This document shows, piece after piece, positions 6,331 to 14,820 of a stretch of 33,794 nt of DNA (its first letter is position 1; every line of letters begins with the position of its first letter). The stretch comes from Ignavibacteriales bacterium (lineage in GTDB: Bacteria; Bacteroidota; Ignavibacteria; Ignavibacteriales; Ignavibacteriaceae), in assembly GCA_020061995.1 (NCBI GenBank), contig JAGUXE010000309.1, positions 1 to 33,794 of the forward strand. Direction: 5' to 3'. The translations under genes were made by a program, and so were the position numbers. The notes under the pieces are model-generated. The model was not told the DNA's origin and made no database searches. It worked only from the letters and a program-made list of their open reading frames with translations.

Positions 6331-7707
6331 ATGGTCGAATATCGTTTTGTCGCACAAAACTCTGCCGGTAAAGTTATCTCTGGTACTATGTCGGCAACAA
6401 GTTCCAAGGAAGCAAAAGAGAAAATAAATACTCTTGCCGCCAAAAACATGCTTACTGTCTCTTCTGTGGAGAAGAAGTCAACTTACCTTTATAAGGCTAA
6501 AAAGGGGAATGATAAACCGATAAAAGGGGAACAGAAAGCTTTCAATAAAAATGAAGTTGTTGAAGCTCTTAACCGCCTTGGGTATCAAGTTATTTCCGTT
6601 AATAAAAGTTTATTCGAATTTAATTCAAAACCTCCAACTTTTGATATTGTAAATTTTGTTAAAATTAGCGCTGAATTACTTGAACAAAAATTATCATACG
6701 GTGAAATTTTAACTCTTCTTATTAATGATACGCAAAATAAAACATTGCGCGAAACTCTCCGTGATATCAATAACGAATTAAAAAAAGGATCTGATAGCCA
6801 AACAGTTTTTTTAAGATATCAGAATGTTTTCGGAAAGTTTACTGCATATATGCTGGGCTTAGCCTCTAAAAGCGGAAACATGACCGATATTTATCGTGCA
6901 ACCGCAAAATTTCTTGAACGTCAACAAGAATTTAAGAAGAGTTTGAAAAGCGCATTAATAACTCCATTTGTAACAATCTTTGTACTTATGCTTGCAGTTT
7001 TATATTACGTCGGTTATATCTTTCCTGAAACAGCAAAGTTATTTGTCCGCTTCAATATAGACCTGCCACCAATGACAGCTTTCACCTTAAAAGTTAGTGA
7101 TTTCTTAACGAATTATATTTATGCTATTTTGGTACTTACAATTGTTCCGCTGATTGTATTATGGCGTTTAGCGAAAACAAAGAGGGGGCAGCTTTATGTT
7201 GATGGCATGATGATGAGGCTTCCTGTTGTTGGTAATTTAATTCATAAAACATTAATTGAAGTTTTTTGTCGAGTGTTTTATACGCTGTACAGCGGTTCTG
7301 CCGAAAGCATTGAACCAATTAGAATTGCAGCTGAAGCATCCGGAAATGCTTATTTTGAATCAAAGATTAAAAATGTTGCGATTCCTTTAATGATAAAAAA
7401 AGGAGCCGGGATAACGGAATCATTTGAAGCAAGTGGTGTTTTTACCGATACAGCAATTTCAAGATTTCACTCTGGTGAAGAAACAGGTACTGTCAAAAAC
7501 ACGGCACTTCAATTGGCAAATTATTATGAAAGTGAGACGGTTTATAAATTAAAAAATATAATAGAATTAATTCAAGTTATCATTGCGATGATTATCATGA
7601 TCGTAATGATTCTTTTAACTTTAGTTTCTGCAGAAACAGCTACAATAAGTCCGAAAACGCCAGGAGCGGAGATTATTAATCAAGTAATTAGCAGATTTTT
7701 TACATGA
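6331..7707 (+). CDS. Type IV pilus/type II secretion inner-membrane platform protein (GspF/PilC family)
   Basis: A 458-residue polytopic protein that forms the inner-membrane platform on which the assembly ATPase acts. Two T2SSF domains lie at about 105-230 and 310-435, with membrane spans near 210-231, 262-281 and 411-433. The second domain carries the conserved Gly-x-Glu-Glu-Thr-Gly motif (residues 382-386, SGEETG). The N-terminal region is unusual. Residues 4-47 and 53-94 both look like the small 'Tyr-x-x-x-Ala ... Gly-Lys ... Gly ... Ala ... Glu-Ala/Val' domain that normally occurs once in GspF. It is the first gene of the machinery operon, and its stop overlaps the next start by four bases (ATGA). 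The ATG at 6331 is preceded by only a weak AAAGAAAAAGG site. Confidence 0.9.
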   Translation: MVEYRFVAQNSAGKVISGTMSATSSKEAKEKINTLAAKNMLTVSSVEKKSTYLYKAKKGNDKPIKGEQKAFNKNEVVEALNRLGYQVISVNKSLFEFNSKPPTFDIVNFVKISAELLEQKLSYGEILTLLINDTQNKTLRETLRDINNELKKGSDSQTVFLRYQNVFGKFTAYMLGLASKSGNMTDIYRATAKFLERQQEFKKSLKSALITPFVTIFVLMLAVLYYVGYIFPETAKLFVRFNIDLPPMTAFTLKVSDFLTNYIYAILVLTIVPLIVLWRLAKTKRGQLYVDGMMMRLPVVGNLIHKTLIEVFCRVFYTLYSGSAESIEPIRIAAEASGNAYFESKIKNVAIPLMIKKGAGITESFEASGVFTDTAISRFHSGEETGTVKNTALQLANYYESETVYKLKNIIELIQVIIAMIIMIVMILLTLVSAETATISPKTPGAEIINQVISRFFT

Positions 7708-9497
7708 TAGACAGTAATTTAGAATTTACGGATAAAATCGGTTATCTTCTTTTTAAAAAGGGTATAATCGATGTTGTTACTCTTGAAAAAGCCTTAACGG
7801 CAAAGAACAATGATCAGAGTAAAGTTAAAAGAAATCTTGCACAGATTCTTGTTCAAGACTTTAATTATGAACACGACACTATTTTCCGTGAAGTGGCTCT
7901 TCTTTATGCTTTTAGAGAGTTTGATGTAAAAATTGAAGACATAGCCCAGGAGCGGTATGAAAAAATAAAACAGATGGTAAATAGTGCGGGTGATTCCACA
8001 AAATCACTTATGCTTGACAATCATGTTTTGCCATATATGTTTGATGAAAAACAGAGAGAAAAATTAATTCTGATTTCTATTGATCCTACCGAAAGAAATA
8101 TTCCGAAAATTGCATTCGCACTAAATGCCAAAAAATATGAAGTAATGTTCATTAAGAAGAAAGATTATCAATTACTAATTGATAAGCTTTTTCCGCCGGA
8201 GAATGCATTCCTAAAAGCTTTGGAAGATTCCCCTTCTGAAATGTCGACCGAAGATACAAAAGATAAAAATCTTGATGAAGAAGAACTCGATGCAGAAATC
8301 AACAAAAGTGCTCTTATTAATCTTGTCGAAGCAGCACTTATTGAAGGTGTACGCAAAGGTGTAAGTGATATTCACTTTGTTCCCAAATCTGCAAAAAAAA
8401 TGGATATACTTTTTCGTTTGGACGGTGGTTTGAAACTCTGGCACTCTCAAGAAAATACATCTCCTGAAGCTTTGATAGCTGTTGTAAAAGATCGATCGCG
8501 CGGTCTAGACCGTTTTGAAAGAGAAAAGGCGCAAGATGGTTTTATACAAAGAGAAATTGATGGGCATATAATTCGCTTTCGTGTTTCAATGCTTCCGATG
8601 GTTGGAACAGAATTAAAAAACAAATTCGAGAGTGTCGTTATTCGTATTCTCGATGATAGAAAAGTTATACGCGACCTGAGCCTACTTGGGCTTGCCGGTT
8701 ATGCAAAGGATGCATTTGAAAAAGCCATTCGTCAACCGCAAGGGATGATCATCTTAACCGGTCCAACGGGAAGCGGTAAAAGTACAACACTTGTAGCAGC
8801 ATTATATCAAGTAATTGATCCGACTGTAAATGTACTTACAGTTGAAGACCCTGTGGAATATGTAATTGAAGGTGCACGCCAACTTAAAATTGGTAATAAA
8901 ATGAATTTTGAGCAGGCAATTCGTTCAATATTACGACATGATCCTGACATCGTTCTTGTAGGTGAAATGCGTGATAAGGAAACGGCTGAGGTTGCTATTA
9001 AATTAGCAAACACAGGTCACTTAACATTTTCAACTTTGCATACAAATGATGCACCGAGTGCAGTTGCTCGTTTATACAAGATGGGAATTGAACCTTTCTT
9101 GATTGCTTATGCAATAAATATAATAGTTGCACAACGTCTTATAAGAAGATTATGTGTTAATTGTAAGAAAAAAATGGGTAACTTTGATCCTGTTTTGATG
9201 AAGTCTCTTGGACTTGAGATAGCTGATTGGAAAGACTACCCAATTTATGAAGCTGTTGGCTGCGAAAAATGTGGTAGCAGCGGATATAAGGGGCGACTTG
9301 CAGTCCATGAAGCTCTCTATTTCACAAAAGAATTAAAACAAATAATACTCCGTTCAGGTGACGAAGTAGACGAAGAACAAATTCGTAATCAAGCTAAAAA
9401 AGACGGAACTTTAAATCTTAGAGATAGTGGTCTTGAAAAAGTAAAATTAGGGCTAACGTCATTTGAAGAAGTTGTTGCTTCTACAATGGATGATTAG
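7704..9497 (+). CDS. Pilus assembly ATPase (GspE/PilB family)
   Basis: A 597-residue hexameric ATPase driving pilin or pseudopilin polymerisation. Residues 1-165 form an MshEN-like N-terminal domain, then an acidic linker (175-198) and the GspE core. The Walker A motif GPTGSGKS is at 353-360 (Lys359), the Asp box Glu-Asp-Pro-Val-Glu at 381-385, and the Walker B stretch Asp-Pro-Asp-Ile-Val-Leu-Val-Gly-Glu at 413-421. The His box ends Thr-Leu-His-Thr-Asn-Asp. Two Cys pairs (484/487 and 520/523) form the zinc site typical of extension ATPases. All catalytic motifs are intact. Its start overlaps the platform gene's stop, which fits their direct partnership. Confidence 0.95.
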   Translation: MIDSNLEFTDKIGYLLFKKGIIDVVTLEKALTAKNNDQSKVKRNLAQILVQDFNYEHDTIFREVALLYAFREFDVKIEDIAQERYEKIKQMVNSAGDSTKSLMLDNHVLPYMFDEKQREKLILISIDPTERNIPKIAFALNAKKYEVMFIKKKDYQLLIDKLFPPENAFLKALEDSPSEMSTEDTKDKNLDEEELDAEINKSALINLVEAALIEGVRKGVSDIHFVPKSAKKMDILFRLDGGLKLWHSQENTSPEALIAVVKDRSRGLDRFEREKAQDGFIQREIDGHIIRFRVSMLPMVGTELKNKFESVVIRILDDRKVIRDLSLLGLAGYAKDAFEKAIRQPQGMIILTGPTGSGKSTTLVAALYQVIDPTVNVLTVEDPVEYVIEGARQLKIGNKMNFEQAIRSILRHDPDIVLVGEMRDKETAEVAIKLANTGHLTFSTLHTNDAPSAVARLYKMGIEPFLIAYAINIIVAQRLIRRLCVNCKKKMGNFDPVLMKSLGLEIADWKDYPIYEAVGCEKCGSSGYKGRLAVHEALYFTKELKQIILRSGDEVDEEQIRNQAKKDGTLNLRDSGLEKVKLGLTSFEEVVASTMDD

Positions 9498-9526
9498 TTT
9501 TATTAAATTAATTTAAATGAATTGTT

Positions 9527-10750
9527 ATGCTTGAAGAAGTTAAACAGATAATCGCCAAAATTACATCACTTGCTTCCACAACTCTTTGGGGACAAGAACG
9601 GGTTAATTTTTTTATTGAACAAATAACTAAATTAAAAGATGATGAGAGGAAATTAATATTTCAACTCTTTCATAAAATTTTAACAACAATGGTCGAGAAA
9701 GAGTCATCGGATCTCGAGATTGGCGGTCACGGTAATGATCAATATATTTGGATGCGAACCTACGGAAAGAAAGAGCGGATTAACGAAGTACCCAAATTTA
9801 CTCTCGATGAATCGGCTATTATTATTCTCAATCTTTTGAATGAGAACCAAAGAAGATATTTAACAGTTACTAAAAGTTTGGACTTTAGTTATACTTTCAG
9901 ATTGGAGCGGAGAGGAACAGATGTAAGGTTCCGATGTACGGTATATTTTGATTTGGATCAAGTTGCCCTAAATATGCGAGCGATTTCTGATAAAGTGCGT
10001 TCTTTGGAATCGTTGGAATTTAGCCCCCACTTAACAAGGGCAGTTAGTCATAATTATGTAAAATTCGGTTTATGTTTAATTACCGGGATTACGGGTTCGG
10101 GAAAGTCTTCCACATTGGATGCAATAATTGATTATCATAATAAAATTGACCCGGCACATATTGTTATCATTGCATCACCTCTTGAATTTGTTCATAAGTC
10201 AAATGTTGCAATCATTCGACATAGAGAAGTAGGGCGTGATGTCTTATCCTTTAAAGAAGGAGTAATACAATCATTAAGGCAAGATCCCGACATTGTAGTT
10301 ATTGGAGAAATGAGAGATCCGGATACAATAATGGCATCATTGGAATTAACCGATACCGGGCATAAAGTTTTTTCAACTTTGCATACATCATCAGCAGTTG
10401 AATCAATAGATCGTATTATTGCAGAAGTTCATCCATCTGAACAAGATAGAGTAAGAAATAGATTAGCTGATGTTTTGGTTTCAGTAGTTTCCCAAAAACT
10501 CGTGCCGACTACAACCGGAAAGCTAGTAATGGCTAAAGAAGTGCTGATTATGAATCCGAGCATAAAGGCAGCAATTAAGAATAATAATACCAGCGAGATA
10601 TATATGATGCTAAATCAAGGTGGACAAGTTGGGCTTAATACAATGGAACAAGATTTAAAACGATTATATATTCAGAAAAAAATATCTTTAGAAAACGCAA
10701 TGGCATTTGCGAATAATAAACTACGCATGCAGCAAATATTATCGGCATGA
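9527..10750 (+). CDS. PilT-like ATPase with altered Asp box
   Basis: A 407-residue PilT/PilU-type ATPase, a family that powers pilus retraction. The Walker A motif GITGSGKS is at 187-194 (Lys193). The Walker B stretch is Asp-Pro-Asp-Ile-Val-Val-Ile-Gly-Glu-Met-Arg-Asp (253-264). The His box is Gly-His-Lys-Val-Phe-Ser-Thr-Leu-His-Thr-Ser-Ser-Ala. A PilT-style C-terminus follows, with a Gly-Leu-Asn-Thr-Met-Glu-Gln-Asp-Leu block. Cysteine pairs of the GspE type are absent, as expected. The Asp box, normally Glu-Asp-Pro-Ile-Glu, reads Ala-Ser-Pro-Leu-Glu (217-221), so two acidic residues are lost. At 407 residues it is longer than typical PilT (about 350) because of an extended N-terminus. It lies 29 bp behind the assembly ATPase, and its stop overlaps the next start by four bases. 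Confidence 0.88.
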   Translation: MLEEVKQIIAKITSLASTTLWGQERVNFFIEQITKLKDDERKLIFQLFHKILTTMVEKESSDLEIGGHGNDQYIWMRTYGKKERINEVPKFTLDESAIIILNLLNENQRRYLTVTKSLDFSYTFRLERRGTDVRFRCTVYFDLDQVALNMRAISDKVRSLESLEFSPHLTRAVSHNYVKFGLCLITGITGSGKSSTLDAIIDYHNKIDPAHIVIIASPLEFVHKSNVAIIRHREVGRDVLSFKEGVIQSLRQDPDIVVIGEMRDPDTIMASLELTDTGHKVFSTLHTSSAVESIDRIIAEVHPSEQDRVRNRLADVLVSVVSQKLVPTTTGKLVMAKEVLIMNPSIKAAIKNNNTSEIYMMLNQGGQVGLNTMEQDLKRLYIQKKISLENAMAFANNKLRMQQILSA

Positions 10751-12303
10751 GAATGAAACCAGTTGTAGCAGTATACTGCGAAGGTAATGACACCAAATTT
10801 GCCGTTTTTACAAAAGAAAACGGGCAAATTAGAATGCTCAAGGCAGCATCTGTTGACGTCTATAAACCGAATAGATCAGGTGCTGGTAGTAGTGATCCAC
10901 TTGCATTAATTGATTCAGGTGGTGAAATTGCGCTTGACTCTATAGACTCTACCGGATTGTCTGCAAATGATCAAGGAGCTTCGGTTTTTGAAAGTATCGT
11001 AACTTCTGAACTTTCCGGAATCAAATTACAAAATTCGCTATTCCTACCTGTCTTAACGGAGCCGGCTGTATTTTATAGTTCAAAAAACAAAAAGACATTT
11101 GAAGGACACGGACTAACTGAGGAAATTACTTCTGTTGTCGATGAAAAAAGACCAAATAAAAAATCCGAAAAAGAAGAAAATAATAGAATCGACATAGCTG
11201 ATGGAGGTTCGCTGTATGCTTATCTGAGTGCGGATGTACCTTGTTTTAAAATGATTAATTCCATTGCTCGTCTCAATGGTAGAAGATTCTATAAAATTCA
11301 GTCGGTTAAAAGTGCCGAAATTTCCCTTTCATATTATGTTGCCAAAAAGAAAAAATTCTTTCCGGATGATTACTCGCTTATCGTCTATATTGGAAAAGAG
11401 TATAGTAAATTAATTTTTCTCCATGGAAGAAAATTAAAACATATAGGGTCTACCCTGGATGTAGGGACAGGCAATCTACACACTTACGATGTTTATTTTT
11501 CCAAAATTCTTTTAGAGATGGAAAACGGGGGTATTCCTAATTTAGATAATATTGTTGTATGCGGAGAAGATGATTCTGAAAATTTAATACTTTCATTCTA
11601 TGGAACTTTCCCTGAAGCAAATGTAAGTCGGTTAGAATTTGATTCGATTGAGGTTTCACTTTTACCTGAAGATGCCCGTATAAAAATCTCTTCTTATTCA
11701 GTAACAATTGCAGCTGCATACGAGTATTTTGAAGAACTTAGTAAAGAATACAGTGGAATCAATTTACTTCCGAAATATATAATTGAAGAACAAAAAGTTT
11801 TTCAATTTGCTTGGCATGGCTACTTAATGTTGCCGATTCTTTTTTTCGCTGCCATATATATGACTCTTCAAATACTGCAGTATAATAGCGAAATATCAAA
11901 TCTTAATCAGGATATTTTGAGTCAAACTACACTGAAACAGCAGAACCTTGCGCTACTTTCTCAAATAGAGGCGCTTGATAAAAAAGTTAATAACTTCGAT
12001 CAAACCCAAACCATACTTGATTCCGTTACTGTTGGAACTGAAGTTTGGAGTAATTTTTTAGGTAATGTTTCTGATTTTATGGGAAAAAATAGAAACCTTT
12101 GGGCACGCAATGTTTTAGTTGATGATATAGGTGAAGTTGTTCTTGAAGGACATGCATTAAATAAATTTTTACTTACTGATTTTACTGCATTTATGAAGAC
12201 AGCAACTCTAAGAAAAATTACGTATGATCCAATAAGTTCAGAAGATGCATATCGATTTACGGTAGGGTTAAAAGTTAAAGGAATTCAAAAAGCAGTAAAA
12301 TGA
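10747..12303 (+). CDS. PilM-PilN fusion (GspL-like alignment protein)
   Basis: A 518-residue protein joining two parts of the pilus alignment complex. Residues 1-330 have the layout of a PilM/GspL cytoplasmic actin-like domain, but the nucleotide-binding signatures are degenerate and a charged insertion occurs around 110-150. At 338-342 is Ile-Asn-Leu-Leu-Pro, the motif by which free PilN binds PilM. It is followed by a membrane span (about 357-377), a coiled coil (378-420) and a PilN-like periplasmic ferredoxin-type domain to the end. Separate PilM and PilN are the usual arrangement, whereas GspL has the same order in one chain. The start at 10747 overlaps the upstream stop (ATGA); a second ATG two codons later is possible. 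The stop overlaps the PilO-like gene by four bases. Confidence 0.8.
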   Translation: MRMKPVVAVYCEGNDTKFAVFTKENGQIRMLKAASVDVYKPNRSGAGSSDPLALIDSGGEIALDSIDSTGLSANDQGASVFESIVTSELSGIKLQNSLFLPVLTEPAVFYSSKNKKTFEGHGLTEEITSVVDEKRPNKKSEKEENNRIDIADGGSLYAYLSADVPCFKMINSIARLNGRRFYKIQSVKSAEISLSYYVAKKKKFFPDDYSLIVYIGKEYSKLIFLHGRKLKHIGSTLDVGTGNLHTYDVYFSKILLEMENGGIPNLDNIVVCGEDDSENLILSFYGTFPEANVSRLEFDSIEVSLLPEDARIKISSYSVTIAAAYEYFEELSKEYSGINLLPKYIIEEQKVFQFAWHGYLMLPILFFAAIYMTLQILQYNSEISNLNQDILSQTTLKQQNLALLSQIEALDKKVNNFDQTQTILDSVTVGTEVWSNFLGNVSDFMGKNRNLWARNVLVDDIGEVVLEGHALNKFLLTDFTAFMKTATLRKITYDPISSEDAYRFTVGLKVKGIQKAVK

Positions 12304-13190
12304 ATAGAAAAATAAAAAATACTTTAGCACTTGTTGCTGTGCTTATTACTATCATTCTGCTCGGATATGGATTTATTTTCATTATCCAGAATCCAAAAAT
12401 TGCGGATAAGAATAAAGAATTAGTTTCGCTGAAACAATTTGATTATGATCCTGCGATTCTTAATCAACAATTGGAAGAGAAACTTAAGAAAGCAAACATA
12501 CTCGATTCACTTCTTGCAGCAAGGAAATTCAATATTCCGACAGGACTTTCTCAATTACGGTTTTACGATTTTATAAATTTAATAAGCACCAAACTTTCAT
12601 CCGAAGCTAAATTTGATGTTGAATATGGTGAAACAAAACCATATAAAGAATTTTATTACTTTGAATATAAAGTTGGCGGTTACGGAAAATTTAGAGATGT
12701 ATATCAATTGGTCTATGCAATTGAGCAGAGCAAAGAATTAAAAAAAATAAACAACCTGAATTTATCAAGTCTTGTTTCAGTTAAAGATTCTAACGTGCCA
12801 CTATTCCTTGTAAATTTCTCAATGGAAGTTCAAGTTTACTTTTCATCAGATGATAGATTTGCTTCCACTGAATATGTCGAGAATAACTTAAATATTGGAT
12901 CGGTTCATGATATTTTCTACCCTTTGATAAGAACTGATATTCCGGCAAATTATGACGGTCTGCTTGATGTTCAAGGAGCTCGATTATTAGCCCTTGTTCC
13001 CGAAGGAGCATTCGTATCAGATATGCGCGGGAATTCATATTTATTGATAGAGGGTGACCAGGTTTATTTAGGGTATCTGACAAAAATTGATTATAAAAAT
13101 AATAGCGTTAAATTCATACTCAACAAAGGTGGTATTGTTGAAAATGTTTCTTTGGAATTAGAACGTGAAATTAGGTTAAAAGAAAACTAG
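12300..13190 (+). CDS. PilO-PilP fusion (periplasmic alignment protein)
   Basis: A 296-residue protein with one N-terminal membrane span (about 9-29) and a coiled coil at 35-75. A PilO-like domain follows with the typical Gly-Gly-Tyr-Gly-Lys-Phe segment (126-131). After a linker, residues 205-290 resemble the PilP/GspC homology domain: a Tyr-Pro-Leu start, then Ala-Leu-Val-Pro-Glu-Gly, a Gly-Asp-Gln-Val-Tyr-Leu-Gly-Tyr strand and a final Ile-Val-Glu-Asn-Val-Ser-Leu-Glu-Leu strand. PilP normally is a separate lipoprotein that links PilN/PilO to the secretin. Here it would be tied to PilO in one chain. The gene sits exactly between the PilM-PilN and secretin genes, the canonical M-N-O-P-Q order. 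The PilP part is assigned from pattern and gene order. Confidence 0.72.
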   Translation: MNRKIKNTLALVAVLITIILLGYGFIFIIQNPKIADKNKELVSLKQFDYDPAILNQQLEEKLKKANILDSLLAARKFNIPTGLSQLRFYDFINLISTKLSSEAKFDVEYGETKPYKEFYYFEYKVGGYGKFRDVYQLVYAIEQSKELKKINNLNLSSLVSVKDSNVPLFLVNFSMEVQVYFSSDDRFASTEYVENNLNIGSVHDIFYPLIRTDIPANYDGLLDVQGARLLALVPEGAFVSDMRGNSYLLIEGDQVYLGYLTKIDYKNNSVKFILNKGGIVENVSLELEREIRLKEN

Positions 13191-13199
13191 AGAAGAACA

Positions 13200-14429
13200 A
13201 TGAAAACTTTATTAATAATTTTCTTCACATTTTGCTTATTCATTTATCCGCAAACCAACCTCGAGAAAAATTTACGAGGTTATACGAGTCCGGATGAAGT
13301 CATTACGCTTTCATCTAATATTCCATTTAATCAAGCAATTGAACTACTGAGCAAAATAAGTGAATTAAAAACCGGAAGAAAGATAGTTTCAACTATTTCT
13401 AGAAACGAACCTATTGGACTCGAATTAAAAAATATGCAATATGAAAAAGCATTACTTCTGGTTGTTCAATATGCCGGACTTATGTTTGAGATGAAGGAAG
13501 ATGTTATTGTTGTTAAGAAAAAAGCTGAGCCTAAAGAAATTGAAGATAAAAACACATATGCTGAAGCCACAACACGTGAAGTTAAAATATCGGCGGTTTT
13601 TATTGAGATTGATGTTAGTAAAGCACGTCAACGAGGGATTAATTGGTCTTTCCTTTTAGGTGATAAAAATTCTGAGTTTGGGGGTACAATAAGAACTACC
13701 GGCGAAATTTTAAATACTGAAAATCAAAACAATGCAAGTTCAACTACTCAAAATCAACTGACAACTGATTTTAATTTGGCATCAAGCTCTACTTTTCAAG
13801 CAGGGAACTTCGTTGGGAATGCATTATCATTATTTCGTTTCCTTGAAAATGAAAATATTGGTGAAGTTATAGCAAGCCCTAATATCACCGTAAGAGACAG
13901 GCAGGCAGGTAGAATTCAAGTCGGTTCTGACATCTCAATTAAGCAGAGAGATTTTTCAGGCAATGTAATTGAAAGTTTTTTCTCGACAGGTTCTATTATT
14001 AAAGTAACACCTTATATTTATAACCAGGATAGTTTGGAGTTCGTATTATTAGACCTTGATGTTGAAAGGAGCAGCGGATTTCCATCTGAAGTTTCGACCG
14101 AAATCAAAAAAACAACAGCCAAAACCCAAGTACTTATGCTTGATGGTGAAGAGACAATGATTGGGGGCTTATTTCTTAATGAAGAACAAAAAACCAGAGT
14201 GGGAATCCCCTTTCTAAAAGATTTGCCCTGGTGGGTTTTGGGTATTCGCTATTTAACCGGTTCTGATCAAACATCTGTTGTAAAAAAAGAATTGGTTATT
14301 CTTATTAAATTAGAATTGTTGCCAATGCTTAAAGATCGATTGAGATTTCCGCAGGAATCTGATGTGCTTGAGAACAGTCTGAACGAATTGAGGGAGAGAG
14401 CGAAAAGGAATAAAGTTGAAAAAGAATAA
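13200..14429 (+). CDS. Short outer-membrane secretin (PilQ/GspD family)
   Basis: A 409-residue protein with a signal peptide (about 1-17), an N0/STN-like domain (about 37-107) and a secretin barrel domain (about 125-376). Diagnostic motifs are Ala-Ser-Pro-Asn-Ile-Thr-Val-Arg-Asp (225-233) followed by a Val-Gly strand, and Ile-Gly-Gly-Leu (321-324) followed by Val-Gly-Ile-Pro-Phe-Leu-Lys-Asp-Leu-Pro (334-343). The charged tail (377-409) may bind a pilotin. PilQ is usually over 600 residues with AMIN domains and N1 repeats; none are visible here, so the periplasmic part is minimal. An AGAAG site precedes ATG 13200, 9 bp after the PilO-PilP stop. It would form the pilus exit pore, contacted by the PilP-like domain. 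Confidence 0.9.
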   Translation: MKTLLIIFFTFCLFIYPQTNLEKNLRGYTSPDEVITLSSNIPFNQAIELLSKISELKTGRKIVSTISRNEPIGLELKNMQYEKALLLVVQYAGLMFEMKEDVIVVKKKAEPKEIEDKNTYAEATTREVKISAVFIEIDVSKARQRGINWSFLLGDKNSEFGGTIRTTGEILNTENQNNASSTTQNQLTTDFNLASSSTFQAGNFVGNALSLFRFLENENIGEVIASPNITVRDRQAGRIQVGSDISIKQRDFSGNVIESFFSTGSIIKVTPYIYNQDSLEFVLLDLDVERSSGFPSEVSTEIKKTTAKTQVLMLDGEETMIGGLFLNEEQKTRVGIPFLKDLPWWVLGIRYLTGSDQTSVVKKELVILIKLELLPMLKDRLRFPQESDVLENSLNELRERAKRNKVEKE

Positions 14430-14453
14430 GTTTAATAAATAATTAGGATTATT

Positions 14454-14819
14454 ATGGAGTCTATCTTAATAGTCGATGACGATACCAATTTGTGCAAAAT
14501 TTTGTCGGAAGAACTTGATGAAGTTGGGTATTCAACACGCTTTTTTACAAATGCAGATGATGCGCTAAATTTTCTCTCAAATCATACAATTGATCTTCTA
14601 CTTCTGGACTTGAAAATGCCAGAGAAGGATGGCTTTTACGTCCTATCTGAAATAAGCAAACATTCATATTCATTTAAAACAATAGTATTAACGGCATACG
14701 CAGACGTCAAAAGCGCCATAGAAGCCGCCAGAATGGGGGCAAGTGATTTTATTAGTAAACCATACGATTTTGATGAACTTCTAATTACTATAAGTAAAGT
14801 CTTACAAAAAGATTCTTGA
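14454..14819 (+). CDS. CheY-like response regulator (receiver only)
   Basis: A 121-residue stand-alone receiver with all functional residues: acidic pair Asp8/Asp9, phospho-acceptor Asp52, Thr80 and Lys102 in a Lys-Pro-Tyr motif. No output domain follows, so it would act by protein contact, like CheY, or as a phosphotransfer carrier. AGGAT precedes ATG 14454. The stop is one base from the start of the hybrid kinase gene, so the two are almost certainly coexpressed and may be partners. Being in the pilus operon suggests control of assembly or motility. Confidence 0.92.
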   Translation: MESILIVDDDTNLCKILSEELDEVGYSTRFFTNADDALNFLSNHTIDLLLLDLKMPEKDGFYVLSEISKHSYSFKTIVLTAYADVKSAIEAARMGASDFISKPYDFDELLITISKVLQKDS

Positions 14820-14820
14820 A

